The notes below the pieces were generated by a model. It searched no databases and was not told the DNA's origin. It was given only the letters and a program-made list of their open reading frames with translations. A stretch of DNA of 64,000 nt, taken from contig JAXLXI010000008.1 in assembly GCA_046328035.1 (NCBI GenBank), positions 124,001 through 188,000 of the forward strand. Reading direction: 5' to 3'. This DNA comes from JBGASG01 sp046328035. Lineage in GTDB: Bacteria > Cyanobacteriota > Vampirovibrionia > Obscuribacterales > Obscuribacteraceae. Below are positions 51,503-59,670 of this stretch, in pieces. Position numbers and translations under genes: made by a program. Position 1 is the first letter of the stretch, and each line of letters starts with the position of its first letter.

Positions 51503-51510
51503 GCTAAAAT
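51503..51510 (+). promoter_or_regulatory. Possible -10 element of radical SAM gene
   Basis: GCTAAAAT lies 28 bases before the GTG start and directly after the previous terminator. Confidence 0.35.
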
Positions 51511-51538
51511 ATGGACTGGACGGCAGCTTGAGGCTCCA

Positions 51539-53149
51539 GTGCAGTTATTTCCAGGAGAACAACTCGTTTTGCCGGCGCCCCGCAAAGGGGCGTCGGAGAT
51601 AAGCGTCACCTGGGGATACCCCAACGAATATCAAGTCGGCATGGCCGGGCTGGGCTATCAGCTCATCTGGTGGTTGCTGGAGCAACATCCAGACGTCACG
51701 GTTTATCGGGCGTTCAGCGACATGAAGCAAGAGGGCTGGCAGTCCAGCGACCTCTTCGGCTTTACACTGTCCTGGGAGCTCGACTACGGCAACATCCTCG
51801 CCATGCTCAAGGAAGCCGGCATCCCCTGGTTGTCCAGCGAACGCACCGACGACCAGGCACTGGTCTTCGCCGGTGGTCCGGCTCTGTCGGCCAATCCGGA
51901 ACCCTTTGCCGACTTCTTCGACGTCGTCCTGATGGGTGATGCGGAAGAGACTATTCCCCGACTCCTGGAAGCATGGAAAACAGCGCGCCAGTTGCCGGAT
52001 CGGGCAGCACGACTCGCCCACCTCTCCACCGTCGAAGGTCTGTACGTCCCCAGCCTCTACCGGTACAAACTGGAATCGCCAGCGGGGCCAATCGCCGCCA
52101 TCGAGCCGATTGCGCCTGCGGTGCCGGGAACGGTGAAGCGGTTCGCCTTCCAACCGCCGTCTGATTATGTCGCGCACTCGGTCGTCCTCGCTAAGGACAG
52201 CGCCTGGAACGACATGTTTCTGGTCGAGGTGGTGCGCAGTTGCCCGCAAGAATGTCGCTTCTGCCTGGCCAGCTACTTGACGCGGCCATTCCGCGGTGCC
52301 AACGTCGAAACATTAATGAACAAAATCGATCTCGGTCTCCAGCACACGCGCAAAATCGGGCTCTTGGGTCCATCAGTCACAGAGCACCAGTACTTCGACT
52401 CAATCGCGCAAGAATTGCTCAAGCGCCAGGACTTGCAAATATCAGTGGCTTCGATTCGCATCGATACAATCGATCAAACTGTCCTCGGCATGCTGGTCAA
52501 GCTCGGACAGAAGTCGGTCACCATCGCGCTGGAATCAGGCTCGGAGCGACTGCGTTCGATCATGAAAAAGAACCTGACGCAGACACAAATCTACGAAGCT
52601 CTGGATCTGATCGCCGCCAGCGGACTGCAGGCAGTGAAGTTCTACGGCATCGTCGGGCTGCCTGGTGAGACGCAGGAAGACCTCGACGAGACCGTGAAGC
52701 TGCTCACGACTCTCAAGAAGAAACACAAACAGCTGCGCTTCACCTTCGGCATCAGCTCCTTTGTGCCTAAAGCACAAACACCCTTCCAGTGGGCAGGACG
52801 CGATCGCCACTGCGCTAAGAAGATCGAATATTTGCGCAAGCACCTCTCGAAAATAGGCATAGAGGTGCGCCCGGAGAGCCATAACTGGAGCGATATTCAG
52901 ACTTTGCTCTCGCGGGGGGATCGACGCTTGACACCAGTATTGGTGGCAGTCGCCGACTCGGCCGCCAATCTGGGATCTTGGAAGCGTGCTCTGAAAAATC
53001 TGCCGGACGACTGTCCGTCGGCTGACTTCTACATTTTCAGGACAATACCATATGACGAAACATTACCCTGGTCGCATCTGACTGAGCCGGCAAAATTAAC
53101 CATTCTCAGCCGCCACAGCCACGCGGCCGACGCGCTGGCCGGGAGCTGA
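51539..53149 (+). CDS. B12-binding-domain radical SAM protein
   Basis: 536 aa, starts at GTG after TTGAGG. N-terminal cobalamin-binding-like Rossmann domain (about 20-165: YPNEYQVGMAGLGYQLIWW, FGFTLSWELDYGNIL, LVFAGGPALSANPEP, VVLMGDAEETIPRLL), then a radical SAM barrel with the 4Fe-4S cysteines Cys235, Cys239 and Cys242 (SCPQECRFC), GLLGPSVTEH, VTIALESGSERLR and FYGIVGLPGETQEDLDE. It belongs to the large group with methylthiotransferase-like or B12-dependent members; the B12 His-x-x-Gly motif is not obvious. It is similar in layout to the radical SAM half of a widespread cyanobacterial and Firmicute protein of unknown role. Substrate unknown. Confidence 0.88.
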   Translation: MQLFPGEQLVLPAPRKGASEISVTWGYPNEYQVGMAGLGYQLIWWLLEQHPDVTVYRAFSDMKQEGWQSSDLFGFTLSWELDYGNILAMLKEAGIPWLSSERTDDQALVFAGGPALSANPEPFADFFDVVLMGDAEETIPRLLEAWKTARQLPDRAARLAHLSTVEGLYVPSLYRYKLESPAGPIAAIEPIAPAVPGTVKRFAFQPPSDYVAHSVVLAKDSAWNDMFLVEVVRSCPQECRFCLASYLTRPFRGANVETLMNKIDLGLQHTRKIGLLGPSVTEHQYFDSIAQELLKRQDLQISVASIRIDTIDQTVLGMLVKLGQKSVTIALESGSERLRSIMKKNLTQTQIYEALDLIAASGLQAVKFYGIVGLPGETQEDLDETVKLLTTLKKKHKQLRFTFGISSFVPKAQTPFQWAGRDRHCAKKIEYLRKHLSKIGIEVRPESHNWSDIQTLLSRGDRRLTPVLVAVADSAANLGSWKRALKNLPDDCPSADFYIFRTIPYDETLPWSHLTEPAKLTILSRHSHAADALAGS

Positions 53150-53239
53150 TGACTATAACGAGCCGGAGAGTCTGATAGGCCGGCGGCGGTCCGATCGAAT
53201 ATATTTAAGCACGACATCCCGGCCACAAACAGGTACTTC

Positions 53240-54184
53240 ATGAAAACCCCGAAAGAGCTGGAAGCGTTGGTTCAGCCTATCCGCGACGACCTCATGTCCG
53301 GAGCCGCCGAAATCGCTTTGCAGGCAATCAATGTCTTCCGCACCGTTATTGCCGAGGCCGGCACGGAAGATGTCAATAAAATCCGCGAGGACCTGGCAGA
53401 AACCGCCAAAGCGGTAATCAAAGCGCAACCGGCCATGGCGCCCTTGTTCCACCTGGGCAATGATGTCCTGCTCTCGGTCGAAAGCGCCAAAACAGTCGAG
53501 CAACTAAAGATGCAGTGCGACGAAGCGCTGGAAAAGTTTGAGAAACGGCTTTGCGAGAGTGCGGCAAAAATCGCCGACCAGACAATCGAGTTGATACCAC
53601 CAGGAGAGCTGGTTTTCGCATATTCATTCAGCAGCACGGTGGTCACCAGCTTGATGAACGCGCGCGCGCAGCGGCGTTTCTTCCGGGTCGTCTGCTCTGA
53701 ATCGAGACCCAGTCTGGAAGGCCGCAAACTGGCCGCGGTGCTCGCCCAGTCCGGCGTAGAAGTGATTCACACGTTCGATTCGGCGATGGGACTGATACTG
53801 CCTCAGTGCCGCGCCGCTTTCATGGGCTGCGATGCCGTTGCCAATCCCGGGATAGTCAACAAAGTCGGATCCTGGCTTCTGGCGCTCGCCTGCCGTGAGC
53901 TGAACATCCCGCTGTATGCGCTGGCAGGCACCGAGAAGTTCGTCACCGACGAACGGCTTTTCGAGTTCGAAGATTTCTCGCGCCCGGGAGAAGAAGTATG
54001 GTCGGACGCACCAAATGGAGTGCGCGTCCTCAACAACCAGTTTGAACTGATTCCCTTCTCATGGATAGCCGGTCTGGTCACAGAACATGGCATTCTGCAA
54101 GAGAAAGACATCGAACAGCACGTGTCGAAGTTGGCTGTACATGAGGCTCTCAAGCTGCAAGGCTCGTTCGCATCTTCACGCTAA
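53240..54184 (+). CDS. eIF2B/MtnA-like sugar-phosphate isomerase family protein
   Basis: 314 aa. A helical N-domain (1-115) is followed by the IF-2B Rossmann domain: VFAYSFSSTVVTSLM, RVVCSESRPSLEGRKLA, FMGCDAV, GIVNKVGSWLLALACRELN and PLYALAGTEKF. This is the fold of eIF2B alpha/beta/delta, methylthioribose-1-phosphate isomerase and archaeal ribose-1,5-bisphosphate isomerase. The catalytic Cys and Asp of the isomerases may correspond to Cys in VVCSES and Asp in GCDAV. A metabolic isomerase role is more likely than translation, since bacteria lack eIF2. No RuBisCO or salvage genes are near. Confidence 0.85.
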   Translation: MKTPKELEALVQPIRDDLMSGAAEIALQAINVFRTVIAEAGTEDVNKIREDLAETAKAVIKAQPAMAPLFHLGNDVLLSVESAKTVEQLKMQCDEALEKFEKRLCESAAKIADQTIELIPPGELVFAYSFSSTVVTSLMNARAQRRFFRVVCSESRPSLEGRKLAAVLAQSGVEVIHTFDSAMGLILPQCRAAFMGCDAVANPGIVNKVGSWLLALACRELNIPLYALAGTEKFVTDERLFEFEDFSRPGEEVWSDAPNGVRVLNNQFELIPFSWIAGLVTEHGILQEKDIEQHVSKLAVHEALKLQGSFASSR

Positions 54185-54185
54185 A

Positions 54186-55454
54186 TCAGCCACCCATGAC
54201 CGGCATGATCTGAAACAGAGGCGCGGGACTTTCGAAATTACCTTTCGACTCTTCCCAGAGTATCTTGCAGTTGGGCAGGGCCGCTTTTAGTTTTTCCAGT
54301 CCTTCGGCCGTGATGCAGGTTTCTCTGATGCGCAATTCTTTCAAGTTAGCGAAATTCTCGATGTTGGCGATCGACTCGTCGTCGATGTTGTGACAATGAT
54401 CCAGATCGAGAACTTCCAGATCTTTGGCCTTTGCTATGCTGGCCAGTCCGGCACCACTGACCTCGGTGGAAACAAGATCGAGCATCTTCAGGTGCGTCAA
54501 ATCTTTGAGTTGCTTCAGTCCTTCATCGCCCACCTTGGTCATCCCCAGGTGAAGACTCTCCAGATTGGTCAACCCTTTTAGATGCACCATTGCGCCATCA
54601 TCTATTTTCATAGTGCGCAAAGCCAGATTGGTTAGCTGCGTCATGCCGGATATCTCAGCCAAGCCATCGTTGGTCAAGCTGGCGCAGTGAGAAAGGCGCA
54701 AGTCTTTGAGTCCATGCAGCTTGCTGACACCGACCAGCTCCTGATCGGTGACCTCCGAATTGCGATAGTCTACCAGTGGAATTCGATCCAGCAGCTTGTT
54801 TCCTTCACGCAGTCCCTCAATCTGAGTAGTGATGCTTTGCCGCAGATGACTCCTCTCATCTCGCGACAGATCCTTTCCAAAATTTCCTTTGGCTACCATC
54901 TCACCCAACTGGGTCAGTTCACCGATTTGCGATTGCCTCTGCTCAGGAGTGAGGGCGGCGAAGCGTTTGACAGTCTCACCCAGGTGTCTTATGCCGGGCA
55001 CATCGTTGGCCGATTCCTGCGTGCAATCCATGCTTTCTATTTTCTTGCGCCACTCAGCTACCGAGAAATGTTCATCGGCAGAGTCTCCACTGCTGAAGTG
55101 TCCCAATCGGTCATTGATCAGCTGGCGAGCGAGAGTGCGAACTCTCAGGTTCTCCGAAGTCAACGCCTTGTCGAGGGCCGGCAGTACGTCGGCGCCCATG
55201 TCGGACAGCTGCTTGCTGGCATCCAGACGCACAGTGAATGAGGCGGACCCGAGTTGATCTATTAAAGCGTCGGCATCCATGGTCACGCCCCGGTCCATGG
55301 ACTCATCACCCATGTCCTGGTCTTTACCGTCGCCGGATTGCTTATCGTTGCCGGCTGTCCGCACGACCGGTCCGTCGGCGTCGTTCAGCAGGGCTTCACG
55401 GCAACCTGTGCCGTCCGGATCGCAGGTGGAAATTGGGGAATCGCCACGATACAT
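54186..55454 (-). CDS. Leucine-rich-repeat protein
   Basis: 422 aa, no signal peptide. Residues 60-115 are a HEAT-like helical segment (DALIDQLGSASFTVRLDA, VLPALDKALTSENLRVRTLA). Residues about 235-400 are six or seven leucine-rich repeats of the cysteine-containing/bacterial type (LKDLRLSHCASLTNDGLAEI, LESLHLGMTKVGDEGLKQL, LKMLDLVSTEVSGAGLASI). LRRs and HEAT repeats both bind proteins. The combination is common in planctomycete-like and other environmental bacteria. It converges on the eIF2B-like gene with a single base between stops. Confidence 0.85.
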   Translation of the reverse strand: MYRGDSPISTCDPDGTGCREALLNDADGPVVRTAGNDKQSGDGKDQDMGDESMDRGVTMDADALIDQLGSASFTVRLDASKQLSDMGADVLPALDKALTSENLRVRTLARQLINDRLGHFSSGDSADEHFSVAEWRKKIESMDCTQESANDVPGIRHLGETVKRFAALTPEQRQSQIGELTQLGEMVAKGNFGKDLSRDERSHLRQSITTQIEGLREGNKLLDRIPLVDYRNSEVTDQELVGVSKLHGLKDLRLSHCASLTNDGLAEISGMTQLTNLALRTMKIDDGAMVHLKGLTNLESLHLGMTKVGDEGLKQLKDLTHLKMLDLVSTEVSGAGLASIAKAKDLEVLDLDHCHNIDDESIANIENFANLKELRIRETCITAEGLEKLKAALPNCKILWEESKGNFESPAPLFQIMPVMGG

Positions 55455-55737
55455 AAAGGTGTCTACCTCGCCTCTGATATCCCTGCCGCGAATCTAACAC
55501 TTTCGCCAGGCGTTGAAACTGTCGAATTACACAGTCAATCGTCGATAGATCAGCGGCGCACTTGGCACTACATGTGGTACCACCGACCATTGCCCGCATC
55601 CGCGCTAATCTTCTTGATTAGAACCGCACCACAGGGAAAACCCCAGATGCCTGAACGGCCTAAGGGCGGTGCGAAGCCCCCAACCGCGGCCGTACGATGA
55701 CGCTGTTACCACAATTTCGACCGGAGGTTGACGGCTC
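55455..55737. other. Divergent intergenic region LRR / propeller gene
   Basis: 283 bases without a gene. It contains GGGAAAACCCC followed by CTGAAC (55634-55656), also found at 23802-23820, and a GC-rich stretch. A GGAGG ribosome site precedes the ATG at 55738. Confidence 0.35.
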
Positions 55738-57438
55738 ATGCGTGCTCGTCACTTGGTTCTTGGCGCCTCTGCAACCAGTTTGTTGGTTGCCCTGGGAGTC
55801 TCTATTAATCCCAACCTGGCTGCCGGCCCGGCAATCATGCCCGTTGCACCTGGCACTGTCATGACTCCCACCCAGAAGACAGTCAAACTCGACTTAGACA
55901 AAGCCGTCGATGTAAACCTGCCAAAACCAGCCAAACCCCTGACTCCGGCACCGTTTAAAACCAAAGACCTGAAAAAAGGCTGGATCATTGATATACCGGG
56001 CGACCGCCCGATTGCCACCCCTACTTACTACGAAGGCAAGCTATATGTAGGCGGCGGATACGGGTCTTATGAGTTCTATTGCTTCGATGCCGAAACAGGA
56101 AAGCTCGTCTGGCAAATCAAAACAGGCGATGACGGACCGACCGGCGCCGTTGCCGAACAGGGACTGGTAGCATTCAACACTGAAAGCTGCACTGTGATGG
56201 TCGTCGAAGCCGCAACCGGCAAGATGGTCTGGCAAGAATGGCTGGGTGACCCGCTCATGAGTCAACCGGCGGTGTCCAACGGCAAACTCTACATAGCCTA
56301 TCCTTGCGCGGGCAAACCGGTGCAGAACGTCCAGACCGGCAATTCACCCAAGGCTGCTGCGCGTGTGCAAACGGCACCGAATACCAGCAATACCTTCAGC
56401 CAACTTTCATACAGCAAACCGCCCAGCACCGGCGGCAAGTCCGTGCAAGTTGCCGCCGGTATGTCGCAAGCCAAAGGCGGCCGCCACGTCATGCTCTGCG
56501 CCGATCTGAAAACCGGGCAGCACCTCTGGACCCAGGACATCACCGGCGATGTGCAGACAGCCCCAGTCATCGACGGGAAGAAACTACTGTTCAACTGTTT
56601 TGACGGCACATCCTTCTGCCTCAACGCAGACACCGGCAAAATCGAGTGGAAGAAATTCGATCAGGCAACCAGCGCTCCGCTTTCGCTGGGCAACGAAGGC
56701 GTTCTGACCACTGCCAAAGCGCACTCCGGCATGGCTCCGCCGCCTCCGGCACTGGCTGCATCGATGGGCAACTTGCTCAAGAACTACGATGCCAAAACGG
56801 AAGACGTAGAAGCATTAGCATTGCAAGGCGCCACCAACGGTACCATCGGCCCACAAGGCTGGAGTGCACCGCGCAAGGTGGGCTACTACAAGTCCGCCAA
56901 ATCCACCCAGATCCTGGGTCAAAAGGCGGCCCAGTTGGACGCGTCCGTGGGCTTCGGTGGAGGGGCCCCGGGCGCAGCCAGCATGGGACAGGCTTACAAA
57001 AACGTCGGCGTCAACACCGTCGCGCAAGCCTGGGCCTACCAGGGTGCTCGCCCGGCCGCCAACAAAGCCGGTTTCGTGCAGGCGCAAGGTATGAACATCA
57101 AAAGTCTCGACCGCGCTCGTCAGTCTAAATGGAGCGCCAATGCCACCAGCCGCAAACTCGATGCGCAATCGCAAGCCTTCGCACCGCCGGCACTGGGCAA
57201 GCGCAACATGTTTCTCTGCAGTGCAGCCGGACATCTTGTATCCATGCAACAAGACGACGGCAAAGTCAATTTCATGTATGACGTCCAAAATCCGATTACA
57301 TTCCAGCCGGCGCTTGCGAACGGCAAGATGTACGTCGGCACCGCCAACGGCAAAGTGATGTGCCTGGAAACCGGCGATCCGGATGCAGACGGCTGGACCG
57401 CCTGGGGCGGCAACTCGCAGCACAATAAGCGCGAGTAA
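55738..57438 (+). CDS. Exported PQQ-like beta-propeller protein
   Basis: 566 aa with an N-terminal signal peptide (MRARHLVLGASATSLLVALG). Beta-propeller blades of the BamB/quinoprotein type are seen in two blocks: residues 80-300 (ATPTYYEGKLYVGGGYGSYE, CFDAETGKLVWQIKTGDD, VVEAATGKMVWQEWLGDP, CADLKTGQHLWTQDI, LNADTGKIEWKKFD) and 480-560 (FLCSAAGHLVSMQQDDGK, MYVGTANGKVMCLETGDPDA). Between them lies an unusual Ala/Gln-rich insertion of about 150 residues. No dehydrogenase active-site Cys pair is visible, so a scaffold role like BamB is as likely as an enzyme. The kinase gene follows 42 bases later. Confidence 0.87.
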   Translation: MRARHLVLGASATSLLVALGVSINPNLAAGPAIMPVAPGTVMTPTQKTVKLDLDKAVDVNLPKPAKPLTPAPFKTKDLKKGWIIDIPGDRPIATPTYYEGKLYVGGGYGSYEFYCFDAETGKLVWQIKTGDDGPTGAVAEQGLVAFNTESCTVMVVEAATGKMVWQEWLGDPLMSQPAVSNGKLYIAYPCAGKPVQNVQTGNSPKAAARVQTAPNTSNTFSQLSYSKPPSTGGKSVQVAAGMSQAKGGRHVMLCADLKTGQHLWTQDITGDVQTAPVIDGKKLLFNCFDGTSFCLNADTGKIEWKKFDQATSAPLSLGNEGVLTTAKAHSGMAPPPPALAASMGNLLKNYDAKTEDVEALALQGATNGTIGPQGWSAPRKVGYYKSAKSTQILGQKAAQLDASVGFGGGAPGAASMGQAYKNVGVNTVAQAWAYQGARPAANKAGFVQAQGMNIKSLDRARQSKWSANATSRKLDAQSQAFAPPALGKRNMFLCSAAGHLVSMQQDDGKVNFMYDVQNPITFQPALANGKMYVGTANGKVMCLETGDPDADGWTAWGGNSQHNKRE

Positions 57439-57480
57439 CCGTCGGGGGTACATAAGAGAAGTACGCTTCTCGAGAGTCCC

Positions 57481-59670
57481 GTGGATTTTACCGAGCCAGT
57501 CAGCAGCTACAAGTCGCCACTGAAGTGTGGTGCGCTTCTGGACGGCAAGTACGAGATTTTGAAACTGCTGGGTACAGGCGGCTTCGGTTCAGTTTATCAG
57601 GCACACCACATCGGCACCGATAAGATCGTTGCCCTCAAAGTGTTGCACCCGAACATGGCAATCGACTCCGATGCTCTCAATCGCTTCCAGAGAGAAGCGC
57701 GCATCATCTCGACTTTGCGCCACGACAACATCCTCGAAGTTTACGCTTTCGGCTCCACCAGCGATGGCATTTTTTACATGTCCACTGAATTCGTGGACGG
57801 GCGCTCGCTGGCTGAAATACTGGCGGAACACGGTCCTTTTAACTCCAAAGACGCCTTGCCGATTCTCGAGCAGATCTGCAAAGGCATGCAGTATGCCCAC
57901 GACAACAACGTGCTGCATCGCGATCTGAAACCGGCCAATGTGATCATCGTCACCAACAAAACAACCGGCGCCATGACAGCCAAAATTGTCGACTTCGGCT
58001 TGGCTCGCCTGACCGGCGATCGCGCCGGTCAAGTCCTGACTCAGACAGGAGAGGTCATCGGCGATCCCAACTATATGAGTCCGGAGCAGTGCCAGGGGCG
58101 TCCGCTTGATGCCAGGTCCGACATCTATTCTTTCGGTTGTTTGATGTATGCGGTATTTACAGGTCGCCCGCCGTTTCTATCCGATACGCCGGTGGCATCG
58201 CTGTTTAAGCAAATATCGGAGCAGCCGAAACCCTTTGCCGCCGAGCGCGGGCTGCCCAGATCAGTAGAGTCCATTACGCTGACGGCTCTCGCCAAAGAAC
58301 CGCAAAAACGCTATGAGTCATTCAATCTGTTGCGCGAGACGCTGCAGGATTTTGTCACCGATCCACATCTCGATGTTGCGGCACCGCATACGCTACCAGG
58401 GTCCGCGGGCGCAATTAATTGGGCACGCCAGAACGCTCTGGTGACGGCGGCAATAACCGGTGCACTGGTGCTGATCGCCGGCGCCGCCTGGTTCTATTTG
58501 CGACCACCCCTTGCGCCGAAGCAATCTCCAGCGGTCGAGTCCGACATGCAAATTGTCGAGGAGCGCCTGCGGGATCTCGATGTGCAGTGGCACAAAAGAA
58601 GGCAATTGCCTCCACTCGCCGAAGTGCGCAAACTGGTCGCCATTGCGCAGTCCGGCTCAGACCGATCAACTCTGGCCAGAGCAAAGACCATGTTGGCGTG
58701 GGTTCTTTCTTTTGAAGGTCAAAACGAAGAAAGCCTGAAGGTAGCCAGAGAAGTCCTGGAGATGCCGGAGTTTCCCGAGAGCGAACGTGATGTGGTGATG
58801 AATCAAGCAGCACGAACCGCCTATCAGCTCCAACAATATTCAGAAGCTGAAAAGATCGCCGAAGAAATGGTGAACATCATACGCAAGCGAAAAAATCCCA
58901 ACAAAAGTTTGCGCATTGATGAGTACATCCAACTGATTCGCATCAAAGTGCAAATGCACAAGATAAACGAGGCAGAAAGCCTTTGCCGTGAGCTCTGTGC
59001 AGAGTATCCGCGCCATCCGGACGGCACCCATAACTTCGAAGTATTAGCCCGCTCAGGCTTGGGCAAGCAGGTAGCGGAATATAAGTTGAGCGCCGGTCTG
59101 TATAAAGATGCCGACGAGATCATCGCCGCGATGGATCAGACTCAGCTCACCTATGAAGGTCGTCCCGCCGTAGCTTTTACGATCGGTCTGTCCAGCCTGA
59201 CTACGCAGAAACGCAAGAACGAGATCGATGGTTTTTTGCGCAGAGCCCTTTCGGTAGCGAAGAGCCCTTACGAGAAAGTGGTGTATCTGGAGTTCGTCAT
59301 CAAACATCTGATTGACACAGGCATGATGGACAAAGCAAAGATTTACCTCAAAGAAATGGAGAAACTCGCCGGCACCACAAACAGTACCGGCGCCACCGAA
59401 ATAGGCTCAGGAACAGCGACAGCCAAAGACTGGGCGTCCGTTGCCAAAATGTATCTGGAAAGGGCGCAGGGACACTTCCAGGCCGCTATCGAAATCGGCG
59501 AGCCGGTATTGACGCGCCTTCTTTCCGGTCCCGACAATCGCTACATCATCGAAGAATGTAACTGGGTCCTCGCCCAATGTTTCGAAAAAACCGGTCAGCC
59601 TGAAAAGGCAGCAGCGGTCAAAGCTCAAGTCGAGCGCTACTTCAGCGGCGAGCGGCTATCGGGCCGCTAG
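57481..59670 (+). CDS. Membrane Ser/Thr protein kinase with TPR-like C-terminus
   Basis: 729 aa, starts at GTG. Kinase domain 24-290: Gly loop LGTGGFGSVYQA, Lys53 (VALKVL), Glu72, HRDLKPAN with Asp148, DFG 171-173, DPNYMSPEQ and DARSDIYSFG, all intact. A single membrane helix at about 319-340 puts the C-terminal 385 residues outside; these are helical, TPR-like (NEESLKVAREVLEMPEFPES, YQLQQYSEAEKIAEEMV, QCFEKTGQPEKAAAVKAQV). PknB-type kinases usually carry PASTA domains here; a helical sensor is different. Its upstream neighbour is an exported propeller protein that might be its partner. It abuts the convergent dehydrogenase stop with no gap. Confidence 0.92.
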   Translation: MDFTEPVSSYKSPLKCGALLDGKYEILKLLGTGGFGSVYQAHHIGTDKIVALKVLHPNMAIDSDALNRFQREARIISTLRHDNILEVYAFGSTSDGIFYMSTEFVDGRSLAEILAEHGPFNSKDALPILEQICKGMQYAHDNNVLHRDLKPANVIIVTNKTTGAMTAKIVDFGLARLTGDRAGQVLTQTGEVIGDPNYMSPEQCQGRPLDARSDIYSFGCLMYAVFTGRPPFLSDTPVASLFKQISEQPKPFAAERGLPRSVESITLTALAKEPQKRYESFNLLRETLQDFVTDPHLDVAAPHTLPGSAGAINWARQNALVTAAITGALVLIAGAAWFYLRPPLAPKQSPAVESDMQIVEERLRDLDVQWHKRRQLPPLAEVRKLVAIAQSGSDRSTLARAKTMLAWVLSFEGQNEESLKVAREVLEMPEFPESERDVVMNQAARTAYQLQQYSEAEKIAEEMVNIIRKRKNPNKSLRIDEYIQLIRIKVQMHKINEAESLCRELCAEYPRHPDGTHNFEVLARSGLGKQVAEYKLSAGLYKDADEIIAAMDQTQLTYEGRPAVAFTIGLSSLTTQKRKNEIDGFLRRALSVAKSPYEKVVYLEFVIKHLIDTGMMDKAKIYLKEMEKLAGTTNSTGATEIGSGTATAKDWASVAKMYLERAQGHFQAAIEIGEPVLTRLLSGPDNRYIIEECNWVLAQCFEKTGQPEKAAAVKAQVERYFSGERLSGR

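Noticed and set aside
49430..52807. Cyanobacterial HIP1 octamer GCGATCGC (49430-49437 and 52800-52807)
   Set aside because: Only these two copies were noticed, both in coding sequence; no enrichment like that in HIP1-rich cyanobacteria.
55630..55690. Resemblance to a c-di-GMP-I (GEMM) riboswitch: ACAGGGAAAACC and GGTGCGAAGCC
   Set aside because: The conserved GGCAAACC and GACGCAAAGCC cores are only partly matched, and the second stem with tetraloop and receptor is not seen.
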